A stretch of DNA of 64,000 bases from Terriglobia bacterium. GTDB lineage: Bacteria > Acidobacteriota > Terriglobia > Versatilivoradales > Versatilivoraceae. The notes beneath the pieces were generated by a model. That model searched no databases and had not been told where the DNA came from. It worked only from the letters and a program-made list of their open reading frames with translations. The stretch lies in assembly GCA_951813285.1 (NCBI GenBank), contig OX638355.1, forward strand, positions 3,057,136 through 3,121,135, given 5' to 3'. Of this stretch, positions 17,048 to 25,882 are shown one piece after another (the stretch's first letter is position 1; each line of letters starts with the position of its first letter). Made by a program: the position numbers and the translations under genes.

Positions 17048-18412
17048 CTACCAGCGGAGCAGGGCCAGGATCACCGAATAGCCCATCAGGAGGGCCATGA
17101 TCAGGGTGGTTCCCCAGAGGGCCGCGGTGATCCAGTTCTTGGGTGCGATCTCGCGCGGTAGATAGGTCTTGCCGAGGTAGAGCATGGCGAAGCCGATGCC
17201 GGGCAGCAGCAGGGCCTGGCTGATTCCGCTGACCTTGATCATGAACACCGGCTCCTGCAGGTACAGGAACAGCAGCGTGGGGATCAGCGGCAGCCCCACC
17301 ACCAGGAGTCGAATGGCCCCTAGCCGGGCGGCATAGTCGTCTTTGCGGTAGAGGCCGAGCATGCCTGCAAAGTCGGCCAGCATTCGGCTCAGGGCCGCAA
17401 TTCCGGAGAAGACGGTCGAATAGAGAACGGCCATCGAGCCGATCAGGAAGAGGTAGAAGGACCAGTTTCCGAGAGTCTGGGTGAACATGTGAGAGAGGGT
17501 TCTGACCATGTCGAGACCCTCGGGCACCAGCCCCATCCCGGAAAGGACGCCCGCACCCAGGAAGTAAAAGGCCACCGTGGCGAAGGTGTAGATCACGCAG
17601 GCGCTGAGGACGTCGGTTCCCATCACCTTGATCCAGCCCTCGGCCCTGGTTCTCCAGGCCTCGGTCCTATCCCGAATACCGGTGAACCGTGCATAGCCCT
17701 TCTCGATGCACCAGTAGGGATAGGCGATCAATTCGATGGCTCCCACGCCGGTGGCGCCGAAGACGGTGACCGCCGTGCTCAGGCCGCCCCGCGGGGGCTG
17801 AAAGGAGAGGCCGTCCAGAACTCTGGCCCAGGAGAAGTATTGCGGGTCTTGGGAAAGCAGATAGGCGCAGCCGACGGTCAGTGCGGTAAAAGTCACTACC
17901 ATGGCTATCGCCACCCGCTCTATCAGCGAGTAGCGGCCGACGACCAGCAATCCGACCGTGAAGAGATTGAGGATCAACAACCAGGCGTTGAAGGAGACTC
18001 CGGGAAGCAGGGTGTTGAGAACCTCCGAGATGCCTCCCAGCATGCCTCCGATGGAGAAGAGTCCCAGCAGCACCACCAGGAACCACAGCCAAACCACCCA
18101 GGAAACCCGCCATCGAGGTCCGGGAAGCTTGTCGAAGGCTTCCAGGGTGGTCTCGCCCGTCCCAATGGCGTAACGTCCCAACTCGTTCTGGACCACGATC
18201 TTGACGATGCAGCTCACCAGGATCAGCCAGAGCAGCGTATACCCCTGCTCGGCCCCCAGAACGGTGGTTGCGATCAGTTCGCCCGATCCCACGATAGTGC
18301 TGGTCAGGATCAGTCCGGGACCGATGTGGCTGAGAATGGAAAAAAAGCGTTTGGGAGGCTTCAGAACGGAATCGGGGTGCAGTCGATAGGGATTGCGTGG
18401 ATCGTCAGCCAT
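17048..18412 (-). CDS. Nramp-family (NRAMP-like) membrane transporter, atypical metal site
   Basis: A 454-residue protein with about eleven membrane helices in the Nramp fold. Helix 1 reads GPGLILTSTIVGSGELIATT: the family position occupied by the metal-binding DPGN motif of Mn/Fe transporters here shows VGSGE. The broken helix-6 region lies in the TGVGAIELIAYPYW segment, without the canonical M-P-H. It is therefore unlikely to be a standard Mn(II)/Fe(II) importer; related NRAMP-like proteins without DPGN may carry other ions or amino-acid-like solutes. Start ATG 18412; no partner gene is adjacent. Confidence 0.82.
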   Translation of the reverse strand: MADDPRNPYRLHPDSVLKPPKRFFSILSHIGPGLILTSTIVGSGELIATTVLGAEQGYTLLWLILVSCIVKIVVQNELGRYAIGTGETTLEAFDKLPGPRWRVSWVVWLWFLVVLLGLFSIGGMLGGISEVLNTLLPGVSFNAWLLILNLFTVGLLVVGRYSLIERVAIAMVVTFTALTVGCAYLLSQDPQYFSWARVLDGLSFQPPRGGLSTAVTVFGATGVGAIELIAYPYWCIEKGYARFTGIRDRTEAWRTRAEGWIKVMGTDVLSACVIYTFATVAFYFLGAGVLSGMGLVPEGLDMVRTLSHMFTQTLGNWSFYLFLIGSMAVLYSTVFSGIAALSRMLADFAGMLGLYRKDDYAARLGAIRLLVVGLPLIPTLLFLYLQEPVFMIKVSGISQALLLPGIGFAMLYLGKTYLPREIAPKNWITAALWGTTLIMALLMGYSVILALLRW

Positions 18413-18859
18413 GGGACCGATGCTACTTTGTGGGCGCGTCCTAATTCAAGAACGTAGTGTCGTTGCTTGACTTTGAACCGGTTTCCCGCCACCCGGTGCG
18501 CAGCCAGCGGAGCGCGCCAGCGAGATTCTTGCGAGACCGGCCGGGTGGAAGGAGAACTGATGCGGCGTTTCCGCTCGATCGGGGCGCGGGAGTGGCGCCG
18601 GGCTGCGCCCGGACTGGGGCGGGCGGGACGCCCGCGCTCCCGGGGGGGGGCTCCTCCCTCACCCGTGTCCCTGAAGGGGGGGCGCGCCGGGTTGCCCTGC
18701 CGATGCGGTAGAGTCGTCCCGCCTGGTGGCCCTTGGTGGATCACTCTTTTTTTCGTTGGTTTCTGACAGGACCTAAGGCGGGACGGTCACTCTGGTGTAA
18801 AGTAAGCTGGTTCCAATCTTGGTGGCGCGCTTTATCCCAACGATCCGAGGAGGGTTTCC
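18413..18859. other. Gene-free stretch with a GC-rich repeat and repeat fragment
   Basis: No credible coding region. It holds a 24-base GC-rich sequence at 18620-18643 that recurs, reversed, at 49387-49410 and with one change at 49513-49536, and a fragment at about 18722-18775 resembling one end of the ~165-bp dispersed repeat (GTGGATCACTCTTTTTTTCG). Confidence 0.6.
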
Positions 18860-19411
18860 ATGAGTGAAAGGATGAGGAGGTTTGCCGACTATTTAAGGGA
18901 ACTGGGAGCCGCGGATATCGGCCATTCCGCAAACACCTACCTGGCCCATGCCTGCGGGGTCTACCGCGACCTGAAGTCCTGGGGTTGCAGCCAGGATCTG
19001 TGCGATGTCGGCATGTTTCATTCGATCTACGGCACCGAGCTGTTCCAGGGGTTCACCTTGCCGCTGGAACGCCGGGGCGAGGTGCGGGACCTCATTGGAG
19101 AGCGGGCGGAGAGACTCGTCTATCTCAACTGTTGCCTGTTGCGGGATTCCCTGGACGAGAGCGTCAAGCGGGGACAGGCGCCCTACATTGTGAAGGATCG
19201 TTTCCTGCAGCAGGAGATAGAGCTCTCCAAGGAGGACTTTGACGACCTGTGCCGAATCCATCTGTGCGATTGGCTGGAGCAGGTGGCGCGGGATGATCGC
19301 TGGAGTCTTCGCAGGCAGGCCTTCCGGGGTATGGCGGAGAGACTCGGTGGAGTGGCCCTGGAATCCTACGACCGGGTCTTCTCAATGGAGCCGGCCGAAA
19401 GCCGGAGTTGA
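18860..19411 (+). CDS. DUF6817-like (HD-related) protein of unknown function
   Basis: A 183-residue cytoplasmic protein. Its first half resembles DUF6817: LRELGAADIGHS, YLAHACGVYRDLKSWGCS and DVGMFHSIYGTELF, with His residues spaced as in HD-type metal sites. Proteins of this kind are often found alone or near secondary-metabolite or 2-oxoglutarate-oxygenase genes; here a PhyH gene converges on it 20 bases away. ATG at 18860 follows a GAGGAGGG ribosome site. The biochemical activity is unknown; the family assignment is from memory of the motif pattern. Confidence 0.65.
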   Translation: MSERMRRFADYLRELGAADIGHSANTYLAHACGVYRDLKSWGCSQDLCDVGMFHSIYGTELFQGFTLPLERRGEVRDLIGERAERLVYLNCCLLRDSLDESVKRGQAPYIVKDRFLQQEIELSKEDFDDLCRIHLCDWLEQVARDDRWSLRRQAFRGMAERLGGVALESYDRVFSMEPAESRS

Positions 19412-19431
19412 GGAACGCGGGCTGGACTCGG

Positions 19432-20370
19432 TCATCCCCGCACGATCCCGTTGGCGGAGAAGCCCAGCAGGTATCGCAGGGTAGGGGAGAGACCCGCCAG
19501 TTTCCCTTCGGAAAAGCAGGTGCGGTAGTCGCTGAAGGGCTTGACCCAGGATCGGGAATAGTAGCCGAGCAAAGCCCGGCGGGGGCGGTCGGTGGTATTG
19601 GGGCCCGAACGGTGCCAGGTGTTCGACAGCCAGACGGCCACCGACCCGGCGGGAGCGGTCAGGACCACCTCTTCCTGCTCCTGCTCGGGAGACCAGGTGG
19701 GCTTCTTCCTCAGCTTGTGGCTCCGGGGCACAACCCGGGTGGCGCCGTTTTCGGCCGTGAAATCGTCCAGCATCCAGGCGTTCTGCACGGTCAAGGGGAA
19801 ATCGGGCAGGGGCTCCGACAGTTGACCCAAGGGCACATCCACGTGCCAGGCGCCTCCCTCGGTGGCATGGGCGCCGATGCTGGTGGCGCTCAGGTCGGAG
19901 AGGACGCAGTCCTCGCCCAGAACCCCCCGGACCAGTTTCAAGATATGGGGTTCTTCAACCAGGTGCAGGGCCCCATCCGACTTGGCCGGCAGATTCATGA
20001 TGCGTTGAGACCGATCCTGATCGAAGAGCAGCGGGAGATGAAAGAACAGCTTCATGACCTGGTTGGGGGGCACCGGCCAGGAGGTGTTCCGGTTGAGAGC
20101 GCGGGTGTGTCGGACCCGCTTCATGATTCGCGCCACTTCGGCCGACGAGGCGGTGTAGTTGTCCGAGATGAAGGTCTCGATGGCGTCGTCGTCGGACCCC
20201 GCGGGGCCGTCGCCCGGGTCGAAGGGCCGCTGCCGTTCCTGCTCGAAGAGCCGGTCGACTTCCCCTCGAATCCGTTGCAGCCGCTTCCGGTCCAGGACTC
20301 CTTCGAGCACCACGTATCCCTGCTGGTCGAGGTGTTGGATGGCCGCCTCGAGATCGATCGCTTTCTTCAT
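19432..20370 (-). CDS. Phytanoyl-CoA dioxygenase (PhyH) family protein
   Basis: A 312-residue Fe(II)/2-oxoglutarate-dependent oxygenase. The iron facial triad is visible as WHVDVP (His-x-Asp) and the distal His in SNTWHRSGPN, followed by an Arg for 2-oxoglutarate (RRALLGYY). ATG 20370 (MKKAIDLEAAIQHL) is chosen: the open frame runs 56 codons further but that part overlaps the divergent amidohydrolase promoter region and has no family similarity. Substrate unknown; PhyH proteins hydroxylate lipids, amino acids or secondary metabolites. Confidence 0.87.
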   Translation of the reverse strand: MKKAIDLEAAIQHLDQQGYVVLEGVLDRKRLQRIRGEVDRLFEQERQRPFDPGDGPAGSDDDAIETFISDNYTASSAEVARIMKRVRHTRALNRNTSWPVPPNQVMKLFFHLPLLFDQDRSQRIMNLPAKSDGALHLVEEPHILKLVRGVLGEDCVLSDLSATSIGAHATEGGAWHVDVPLGQLSEPLPDFPLTVQNAWMLDDFTAENGATRVVPRSHKLRKKPTWSPEQEQEEVVLTAPAGSVAVWLSNTWHRSGPNTTDRPRRALLGYYSRSWVKPFSDYRTCFSEGKLAGLSPTLRYLLGFSANGIVRG

Positions 20371-20482
20371 GTTGCCGCCGAATCGGTGAGGAATGCGAGC
20401 CGGGACGCTCTCATTGCCGGTTACGTGGCCAGGGGAGCCCGGGATCCCCTGAACCCGGTCGAATCTTACTGTTAATTCCACC

Positions 20483-20525
20483 CGGGGAAAACACCTTTTC
20501 CAGGTAAGTACTCGGGTTTTCCCCG
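20483..20525. promoter_or_regulatory. Inverted repeats between divergent PhyH and amidohydrolase genes
   Basis: CGGGGAAAAC (20483-20492) and GTTTTCCCCG (20516-20525) are perfect 10-base complements. Nested inside, GGAAAA (20486-20491) also pairs with TTTTCC (20496-20501). Lying in the 166-bp divergent space it could be an operator or an RNA hairpin just before the amidohydrolase start. Confidence 0.4.
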
Positions 20526-20536
20526 AGAGAGAGCGC

Positions 20537-21862
20537 ATGGCGCATCACGACTGGATCATCGCGGGAGGCCGGGTGATGGATCCGGCCAATCGAGTGGACG
20601 CTCCGATGGACCTGTGTATCCGGGATGGCCGCATTTCTCGGTTGACGCGGTCGGCCCGAGGGGAAACCTCCGACCAGCGATTCGACGCCAGCGGATTGCT
20701 GGTGGTTCCCGGCCTGATCGATCTGCACATGCACGGCTATGAGCACGTCACCCCTCTGGGCATCAACGTGGACCACTACTGCCTGGGGCGAGGGGTGACC
20801 ACGGCGGTCGATACCGGGAGCGCCGGCTGCAGCACCTTCGAAGGCTTTCGAACCTATGCCTTCCGGCCCAACCGAACCCGCCTGCTGGCCCTTCTCAACA
20901 TCTCATGCGCAGGGCTGGCCTTCGCCAGGCTGGGCGGCGACAAGGCTACGCCGGGCGAGTTGGATTTGCTGGACCTGGCCGACCTGGAGGGCTGCATCGA
21001 CTGCGTGAATGCCAATCGAGACCTGATTGCGGGAGTCAAGGTTCGTCTTTCGGCCTCACTGGCCGACGAGGGACGCAACGAGGCCGAAGCCTATCGCCGG
21101 GCCCTGGCCGCGGCTCGTGCGGTCCGGCTTCCCCTGATGGTTCACCACACGCTCTCTACGGTGAGTCTGGAGGACTGCCCGGGCAAAATGGCCGCGGGCG
21201 ACATCTATACCCACACCTACCATGGATTTCGCAGCACTATCATCCGTTCGGACGGGCGGTTGGATCCCTCGGTCCGAGCGGCCCGGGAAAGGGGCGTGTT
21301 GTTCGACGTGGGGTTCGGGCAGGGATCGTTCAACTGGACGGTGGCCGAGTTGAGTTTTCAGCAGGGGTTTTGGCCCGACACCATCAGCAGCGACCTTCAC
21401 AGCGGAACCTGCGAAGGACCTGCCTACGACTTGCCGACGGTCATGACCAAGCTGCTTCACCTGGGTCTGCCGCTGACGGAAGTCATTCGGCGAACCACCG
21501 TTGAACCGGCCAGGGCCATAGGCTGGGCCGACCGCATCGGAAGCCTCGGAGCCGGGAGGGAGGCGGATGTGACGGTGCTCTCCCTGGACAAGGTCGACAG
21601 CGAATTGGAGGATTGCCAATCCCAGCTGCGCCGAGTCCGACAGCGCCTCCGGCCTCGGGCCGTGTGGCGAGCGGGAGTGCCGGGACGAATCACTTCGCCG
21701 GCTCAATGGCCCAATCCGGCGGCCATTGCCAGGCAGAGAGCGGCCTGGGACCTCCTGGAGGTGCGAGACCCGCATCCACCCGGCCAACTTGCCGGAAACG
21801 AAAGAAAAAAGAGTTATCCACCAAGGGCCACGAAGAACGACGAAGGGCCGCTAAGGCGTTGA
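20537..21862 (+). CDS. Amidohydrolase/deacetylase-family metallohydrolase
   Basis: A 441-residue amidohydrolase-superfamily protein of the deacetylase/dihydroorotase-like branch. Metal-site elements are DLHMHGYEH (His-x-His), the MVHHTLS segment, the YTHTYHGF segment (further His residues) and SSDLHSG (the catalytic Asp). N- and C-terminal strands (VMDPANRVDAPMDLCIRDG; GREADVTVLSL) form the composite beta-sandwich. The substrate is unknown, possibly an N-acetylated compound or cyclic amide. ATG 20537 has GAGAGAG upstream. The last ~25 residues (rich in Lys/Arg) come from a dispersed repeat that has run into the 3' end of the gene. Confidence 0.85.
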   Translation: MAHHDWIIAGGRVMDPANRVDAPMDLCIRDGRISRLTRSARGETSDQRFDASGLLVVPGLIDLHMHGYEHVTPLGINVDHYCLGRGVTTAVDTGSAGCSTFEGFRTYAFRPNRTRLLALLNISCAGLAFARLGGDKATPGELDLLDLADLEGCIDCVNANRDLIAGVKVRLSASLADEGRNEAEAYRRALAAARAVRLPLMVHHTLSTVSLEDCPGKMAAGDIYTHTYHGFRSTIIRSDGRLDPSVRAARERGVLFDVGFGQGSFNWTVAELSFQQGFWPDTISSDLHSGTCEGPAYDLPTVMTKLLHLGLPLTEVIRRTTVEPARAIGWADRIGSLGAGREADVTVLSLDKVDSELEDCQSQLRRVRQRLRPRAVWRAGVPGRITSPAQWPNPAAIARQRAAWDLLEVRDPHPPGQLAGNERKKSYPPRATKNDEGPLRR

Positions 21863-21955
21863 GGTTAACCGCGACGGGATACCAAGACTGCGAAAGGATT
21901 ATCGATTTCTGATTGTTTCACTTTCGTATGATCCGCCCGGCAGGGCGGGGGCCGG
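21789..21955 (-). repeat. Dispersed ~165-bp repeat, copy A
   Basis: Reversed copy of sequences at 49634-49800 and 58424-58585. Shared segments include GATCATACGAAAGTG, AACAATCAGAAATCGA, CCTCAACGCCTTAG and GTGGAT-x-ACTCTTTTTT. It fills the gap between the converging amidohydrolase and DUF3179 genes and supplies the last codons and stop of the amidohydrolase. Confidence 0.8.
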
Positions 21956-21957
21956 AC

Positions 21958-23397
21958 TTACTTGACCAGCCGGGTCTCGGGGTATTGAGCGAACCACCCG
22001 AACCAAAAGGCGCGGAAGGCCGGGACTCGAGGCAACACCCGGTCGGGGTTTTCCTCGGAAACCAGGCCGTCTTCGGTCATTTTCCAGGCTTTTCCGCTGT
22101 CGTCGACCACCCGGTCATCCCGTAGCAGCCGTTGGAACCCTTGCTCCCCGGTCTTGAAGACACGGTTGGCGCCGGCTCGGGTCGTCAGGATGGTTAGGGA
22201 GTGGCCGGCCAGCTCGGTCTGGAACACCGGTTTCCTTTTCAGGAATCTCGAGCTGACCGCCATAGACTGCTCCTTGCCGCCGGGGGTGTAGGGAGAGAGC
22301 ACAATGCCCAGGACTTCAGTCTTGTTTCTCAGGCGCTTGTCCCTCTCGGCCACCTGGAACATCAGCGAATCGGTCGCAAAGTACTGCTTGTAGGCCTGGC
22401 CCTCCCGGTAGTCACGCTCATGCCCCGTGTCCAGAGACAGGACGGTGGTGTCGGGGTGTTTTTTCCGCCATTCCCCCCAGCGGGTGGTCACGATGGGAAG
22501 TGACTCCAGCTTGAGGCCGGAGCCTGCCAATTTACCGATCACGGGTGTTCCCAGCAGGGTGGACCAGAGACTGTTGGACTCGTGATCGAACATCAGCTTG
22601 TTGGCCCGATAGATCAGTCCGCTGGTGCCGAAGGTCCGGTGCTGCCCCCCGACGACGCTCTTGTAGGGGATGGCGGTTCCGCAGAGGGTGCAGTAGACCA
22701 GGGTAATACCGGTCCCGCCCACTCTGTCCAGGGCCATCTCGTGCCACGCCAGAATCCGCTTGGGGTAGGCTCGAGCACTGCCCGCCACCGATAGTCCGAA
22801 GACGACGTGGTTGTCCTTGAGGTAGTCGGCCTCACTGGCCGGAATGTTCTCGGGGTGGTCGAGAGGAGGAATGCCGTTGACCTTCACCCCTCCCCATTGC
22901 ACCTCGTCCAGCCGAACCAGGGAGCGGGCGCCCGGCGGGAAGAACTTGACCATTCGCGGATCGATGATCTTGTAGAAGGAGCGCTTGAAGATGAGGTATT
23001 CGGGGTGGGGCTCATAGGGCTGCTTCCAGATCCACCTCAACCAGCGTTGGCTGTCCTGCCCGAAGAACTGGCCGGTCTGCTTGCTGAGGAAGCGAAAGAG
23101 CCGACTCTTGATTTCAGGGTAGGTCGGCCCGCTGAGCTCGACCAGCATGGCCGTATAGGAGTCTCGCCAGGAACGGCCGAGGGCCTCCAGGGCGGGTTTG
23201 GCGTCGGCGTCCTCGACGGCTCCGGCCTGAAAGAACAACTCCAGCGGAGGGATGTCGTCGGAGTTGTCTATGGGCGTCGCGGCTTGGCTCGGCAGCATGG
23301 AGAGAGCAGCCAAGCCGAGCGCCAGCAGCAGGCAGACCGGCAGCGGACGAGCTTTCCTGAAGGAATTCCGGGTTCTCTCGGGGATTTTCGCGGCCAT
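21958..23397 (-). CDS. Exported DUF3179-domain protein
   Basis: A 479-residue protein with a long N-terminal signal segment (hydrophobic about residues 17-40, ending SQA). The DUF3179 domain occupies roughly residues 165-460, with the hallmark YCTLCGTAIPY (two Cys that may bind a metal or form a disulfide) and HPDTTVLSLDTGH. The function of DUF3179 is unknown. It is the last gene of a minus-strand run: its start abuts the mutarotase-like stop with no gap, so it is very likely in the operon with the DUF1592 and DUF1552 genes. Confidence 0.87.
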   Translation of the reverse strand: MAAKIPERTRNSFRKARPLPVCLLLALGLAALSMLPSQAATPIDNSDDIPPLELFFQAGAVEDADAKPALEALGRSWRDSYTAMLVELSGPTYPEIKSRLFRFLSKQTGQFFGQDSQRWLRWIWKQPYEPHPEYLIFKRSFYKIIDPRMVKFFPPGARSLVRLDEVQWGGVKVNGIPPLDHPENIPASEADYLKDNHVVFGLSVAGSARAYPKRILAWHEMALDRVGGTGITLVYCTLCGTAIPYKSVVGGQHRTFGTSGLIYRANKLMFDHESNSLWSTLLGTPVIGKLAGSGLKLESLPIVTTRWGEWRKKHPDTTVLSLDTGHERDYREGQAYKQYFATDSLMFQVAERDKRLRNKTEVLGIVLSPYTPGGKEQSMAVSSRFLKRKPVFQTELAGHSLTILTTRAGANRVFKTGEQGFQRLLRDDRVVDDSGKAWKMTEDGLVSEENPDRVLPRVPAFRAFWFGWFAQYPETRLVK

Positions 23398-24501
23398 TCA
23401 GGGAGGGAAGGCTCCGGTGGTCATGCTCAGGTCCCGGTCACTGCTTTCTCCCAGTTCCCGGATGACCAGGCGGCCGCTCCGATAGGTCAGGCCGGCCACC
23501 CCCTGGTAATCTTCGGGGATCTTGAACAGGAAGGCCAGATAAGACCGCACCGTGGTCTGACCGGCGTCCAGGTGAACATAGAGCGGTCGACCGAAGATTC
23601 TGCCCTTCTCGACCAGGACCGGGAAGGGGTGGTGCAGTCCGCTGGTTCCGAACTCCAGTCCCCGCGCCTGCGGCTTGCCGTTTTCCGAGTGGCGCCAGAT
23701 GTTGAGCCAGGGGTACTCCGCGGTGCTCCACAGGTACCCGATCAGCAACCCCTGCGAGGGGCTGCTGGCGGTGATCCAGCCAAGGTCTACGTCAAAGACA
23801 AAAGAGACCACGTTGGGGTCCGAGTCGTCTGCCAGTCTGCGCAGCGACAGCGGTTGACCCTGTTTGAGCGCCTGGGGCCAATACACTGCCGGTTCCTCCG
23901 GGTTGGGTAGGGGGCTGGTCTGCATGAAGCCCTTGCGCGCGTTGCTGTCGACCAGGGTGCCCTCGTCCAGGAACGGGGGGCCGATGGTGGGGTGCTGAAC
24001 CATATTGTAGATACGCCCCAGCTTGTTTCTGTTGGTAACGCTTTCGGAGACGATGCAGCTCGCCGAGGAGTCGGACAGGCGAACGGTCCGCAAGACCTCA
24101 AGTCCGGCCATGGGAAGCAGGGCCGACATTTTCGCTTCCACGGCATCACCCTTGCGAGCCGGTCCCTCGTGAACCGTCCACTCGACCCGGGTAGCCTCCC
24201 CGTGAAAGAACATCCCGTTGCGTTCTTCGGCTTCCGAGGGGGCGCCCCAGCGATCCAGGCAGAGGAAGTGGCCCAAGGGTTTCAAGACCGCCGATTCCCC
24301 CGGGTCCCACTGGAGAGGGTTGACCGAGTGCCCGCTCAAGCGGAAGTCCACCAATGAACCTCCACCGAGATCCACCACCAGCCGGGCGGCCCTGCCCTGC
24401 AGGATCAGGGAAGGACGGCCGTTAAAGAGGGTTTCGGCCTGCATGGGCATACTGATTGTCAGGAGCGAAATGACGACGGCGCTCCTGATCAGGGCTCTCA
24501 T
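23398..24501 (-). CDS. Exported protein, possibly galactose-mutarotase-like fold
   Basis: A 367-residue protein with an N-terminal signal peptide (MRALIRSAVVISLLTISMP...MQA). The body is beta-rich, and segments such as VDLGGGSLVDFRLSGHSVNPLQW and the EWTVHEGPARKGD region resemble aldose-1-epimerase/galactose-mutarotase-like carbohydrate-binding sandwiches. No firm family was recognised. An in-frame GTG at 24525 is an alternative start; neither has a clear ribosome site, consistent with coupling to the upstream DUF1552 gene (stop at 24539). Function unknown. Confidence 0.7.
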   Translation of the reverse strand: MRALIRSAVVISLLTISMPMQAETLFNGRPSLILQGRAARLVVDLGGGSLVDFRLSGHSVNPLQWDPGESAVLKPLGHFLCLDRWGAPSEAEERNGMFFHGEATRVEWTVHEGPARKGDAVEAKMSALLPMAGLEVLRTVRLSDSSASCIVSESVTNRNKLGRIYNMVQHPTIGPPFLDEGTLVDSNARKGFMQTSPLPNPEEPAVYWPQALKQGQPLSLRRLADDSDPNVVSFVFDVDLGWITASSPSQGLLIGYLWSTAEYPWLNIWRHSENGKPQARGLEFGTSGLHHPFPVLVEKGRIFGRPLYVHLDAGQTTVRSYLAFLFKIPEDYQGVAGLTYRSGRLVIRELGESSDRDLSMTTGAFPP

Positions 24502-24538
24502 TTTGTTGCGTGCGGAATATGCCACCGGCAGACCAGGA

Positions 24539-25882
24539 TCAAATCTCCGACAGAAGCTGTAGTTGGCCGTTGCTGTCGCCGATCGACTCGGGATGGACGC
24601 CCATGTGGCTCAGCAGGGTCATGTAAAGATTGGTCAACGGTGTCTCGTTGGGGTAGCGGACATGGCGGCCGGGGTGGAGGCTCCCGGAACCACGTCCGGC
24701 GACCATCACCGGCAGGTCGTGGTGCAGGTGTTCGTTGCCGTCGCTGAGACCGCTGCCGTAAACAATCATGAGGTTGTCGAGCAAGCTGCCGTCGCCGTCG
24801 GAAATCGACTTCAGTTTTCCAAGCCAATAGGCGAACTGCTCCACGTGGTAGCGGTTGATCCTGGTGATCTGCTCGATCTTGGCCTGATCTCCCTGGTGGT
24901 GAGTGAGTCCGTGGTGCGCTCCGGCCACGCCAATCTCCCGGTAGGTTCGGTTGCTGCCCTCCCGCCCCACCATCAGAGTGGTGATACGGGTAAGGTTCGT
25001 CTGGAAGGCCACCGTCTGAAGATCGAACAGCAGTCGCAGGTGCTCGGCAAAATCGATGGGGACGCCCTCGGGAATGTCCATGTCCGGCGCCGGTTCGGCC
25101 GGCTCGCTCTGGAGCGACTCGACTCGTTTTTCGATGTCCCGGACCGCAAACAGGTATTCGTCCAGCTTGCGGCGGTCCACCGGACCCAGGCGATTGAAAA
25201 GACTGTGCGCCTCGTCCTGGACCAGGTCCAGAATGCTGGCCTGGTGACCGGCATCGGTTTGGCCGGGTTGGTTCCCATCCCGGGGGGCGCCGAAGAGTCG
25301 ATTGAAGATCGAGCGCGGATTGACCGCGGGCGGCATGGGACTGGTGGGGCTGCGCCAGGAAATGCTGTTGTTGTAGGCGCAACTGTAACCGGAGTCACAA
25401 TTGCCGACCAGTCGGGTATGTTCGGTTCCCAATTCCAGGGAGGCGAAGCGGGTCTGGCCGCCGATTGCCTGAGCCGCGATCTGGTCCACGGAGACACCGT
25501 TCCTGATATCCACTCCCTGGGTCTTTTTGGGATGGACTCCAGTAAGGTAGGACGCCGCCGCACGGGCATGGTCGCCGGGACCGTCACCGAGAGCACGGCC
25601 GTTGTTGTGGGTCAGTCCACTGAGCCAAAGACAGTCGTCGCGGTAGTCCTCCAGAGGCTGCAGGATGGACGGTAACTCGAAGTCTGAGCCCGCTGTGGCC
25701 GGCGTCCAGCCGGACATGATGATCCCGTTGGGAACGTAGACAAAAGCCAGCCGGGTCGGTGAGTCCGCCGAGGTCGGGGCCTTGGCTGCAAAGGCGGGAA
25801 CCATGGCATCCAGCCAGGGGAGGCCGATGGCTACTCCCATCCCACGCAGAAAGGTTCGCCGTGGAAGATGTCGTGGCGTCAT
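24539..25882 (-). CDS. Tat-exported DUF1552-domain protein
   Basis: A 447-residue DUF1552 protein. The N-terminus PRRTFLRGMGVAIGLPWLDAM is a twin-arginine signal followed by the family's conserved GLPWLDAM. Further marks are FVYVPNGI, the DHARAAASYLTG segment and YGSGLSDGNEHLHHDLP. ATG 25882 overlaps the DUF1592 stop (ATGA) and has a strong GGAGGAGG ribosome site, so the pair is translationally coupled; this pairing is a recurrent unit in Planctomycetota, Verrucomicrobiota and Acidobacteriota. The molecular role is unknown. Confidence 0.92.
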   Translation of the reverse strand: MTPRHLPRRTFLRGMGVAIGLPWLDAMVPAFAAKAPTSADSPTRLAFVYVPNGIIMSGWTPATAGSDFELPSILQPLEDYRDDCLWLSGLTHNNGRALGDGPGDHARAAASYLTGVHPKKTQGVDIRNGVSVDQIAAQAIGGQTRFASLELGTEHTRLVGNCDSGYSCAYNNSISWRSPTSPMPPAVNPRSIFNRLFGAPRDGNQPGQTDAGHQASILDLVQDEAHSLFNRLGPVDRRKLDEYLFAVRDIEKRVESLQSEPAEPAPDMDIPEGVPIDFAEHLRLLFDLQTVAFQTNLTRITTLMVGREGSNRTYREIGVAGAHHGLTHHQGDQAKIEQITRINRYHVEQFAYWLGKLKSISDGDGSLLDNLMIVYGSGLSDGNEHLHHDLPVMVAGRGSGSLHPGRHVRYPNETPLTNLYMTLLSHMGVHPESIGDSNGQLQLLSEI

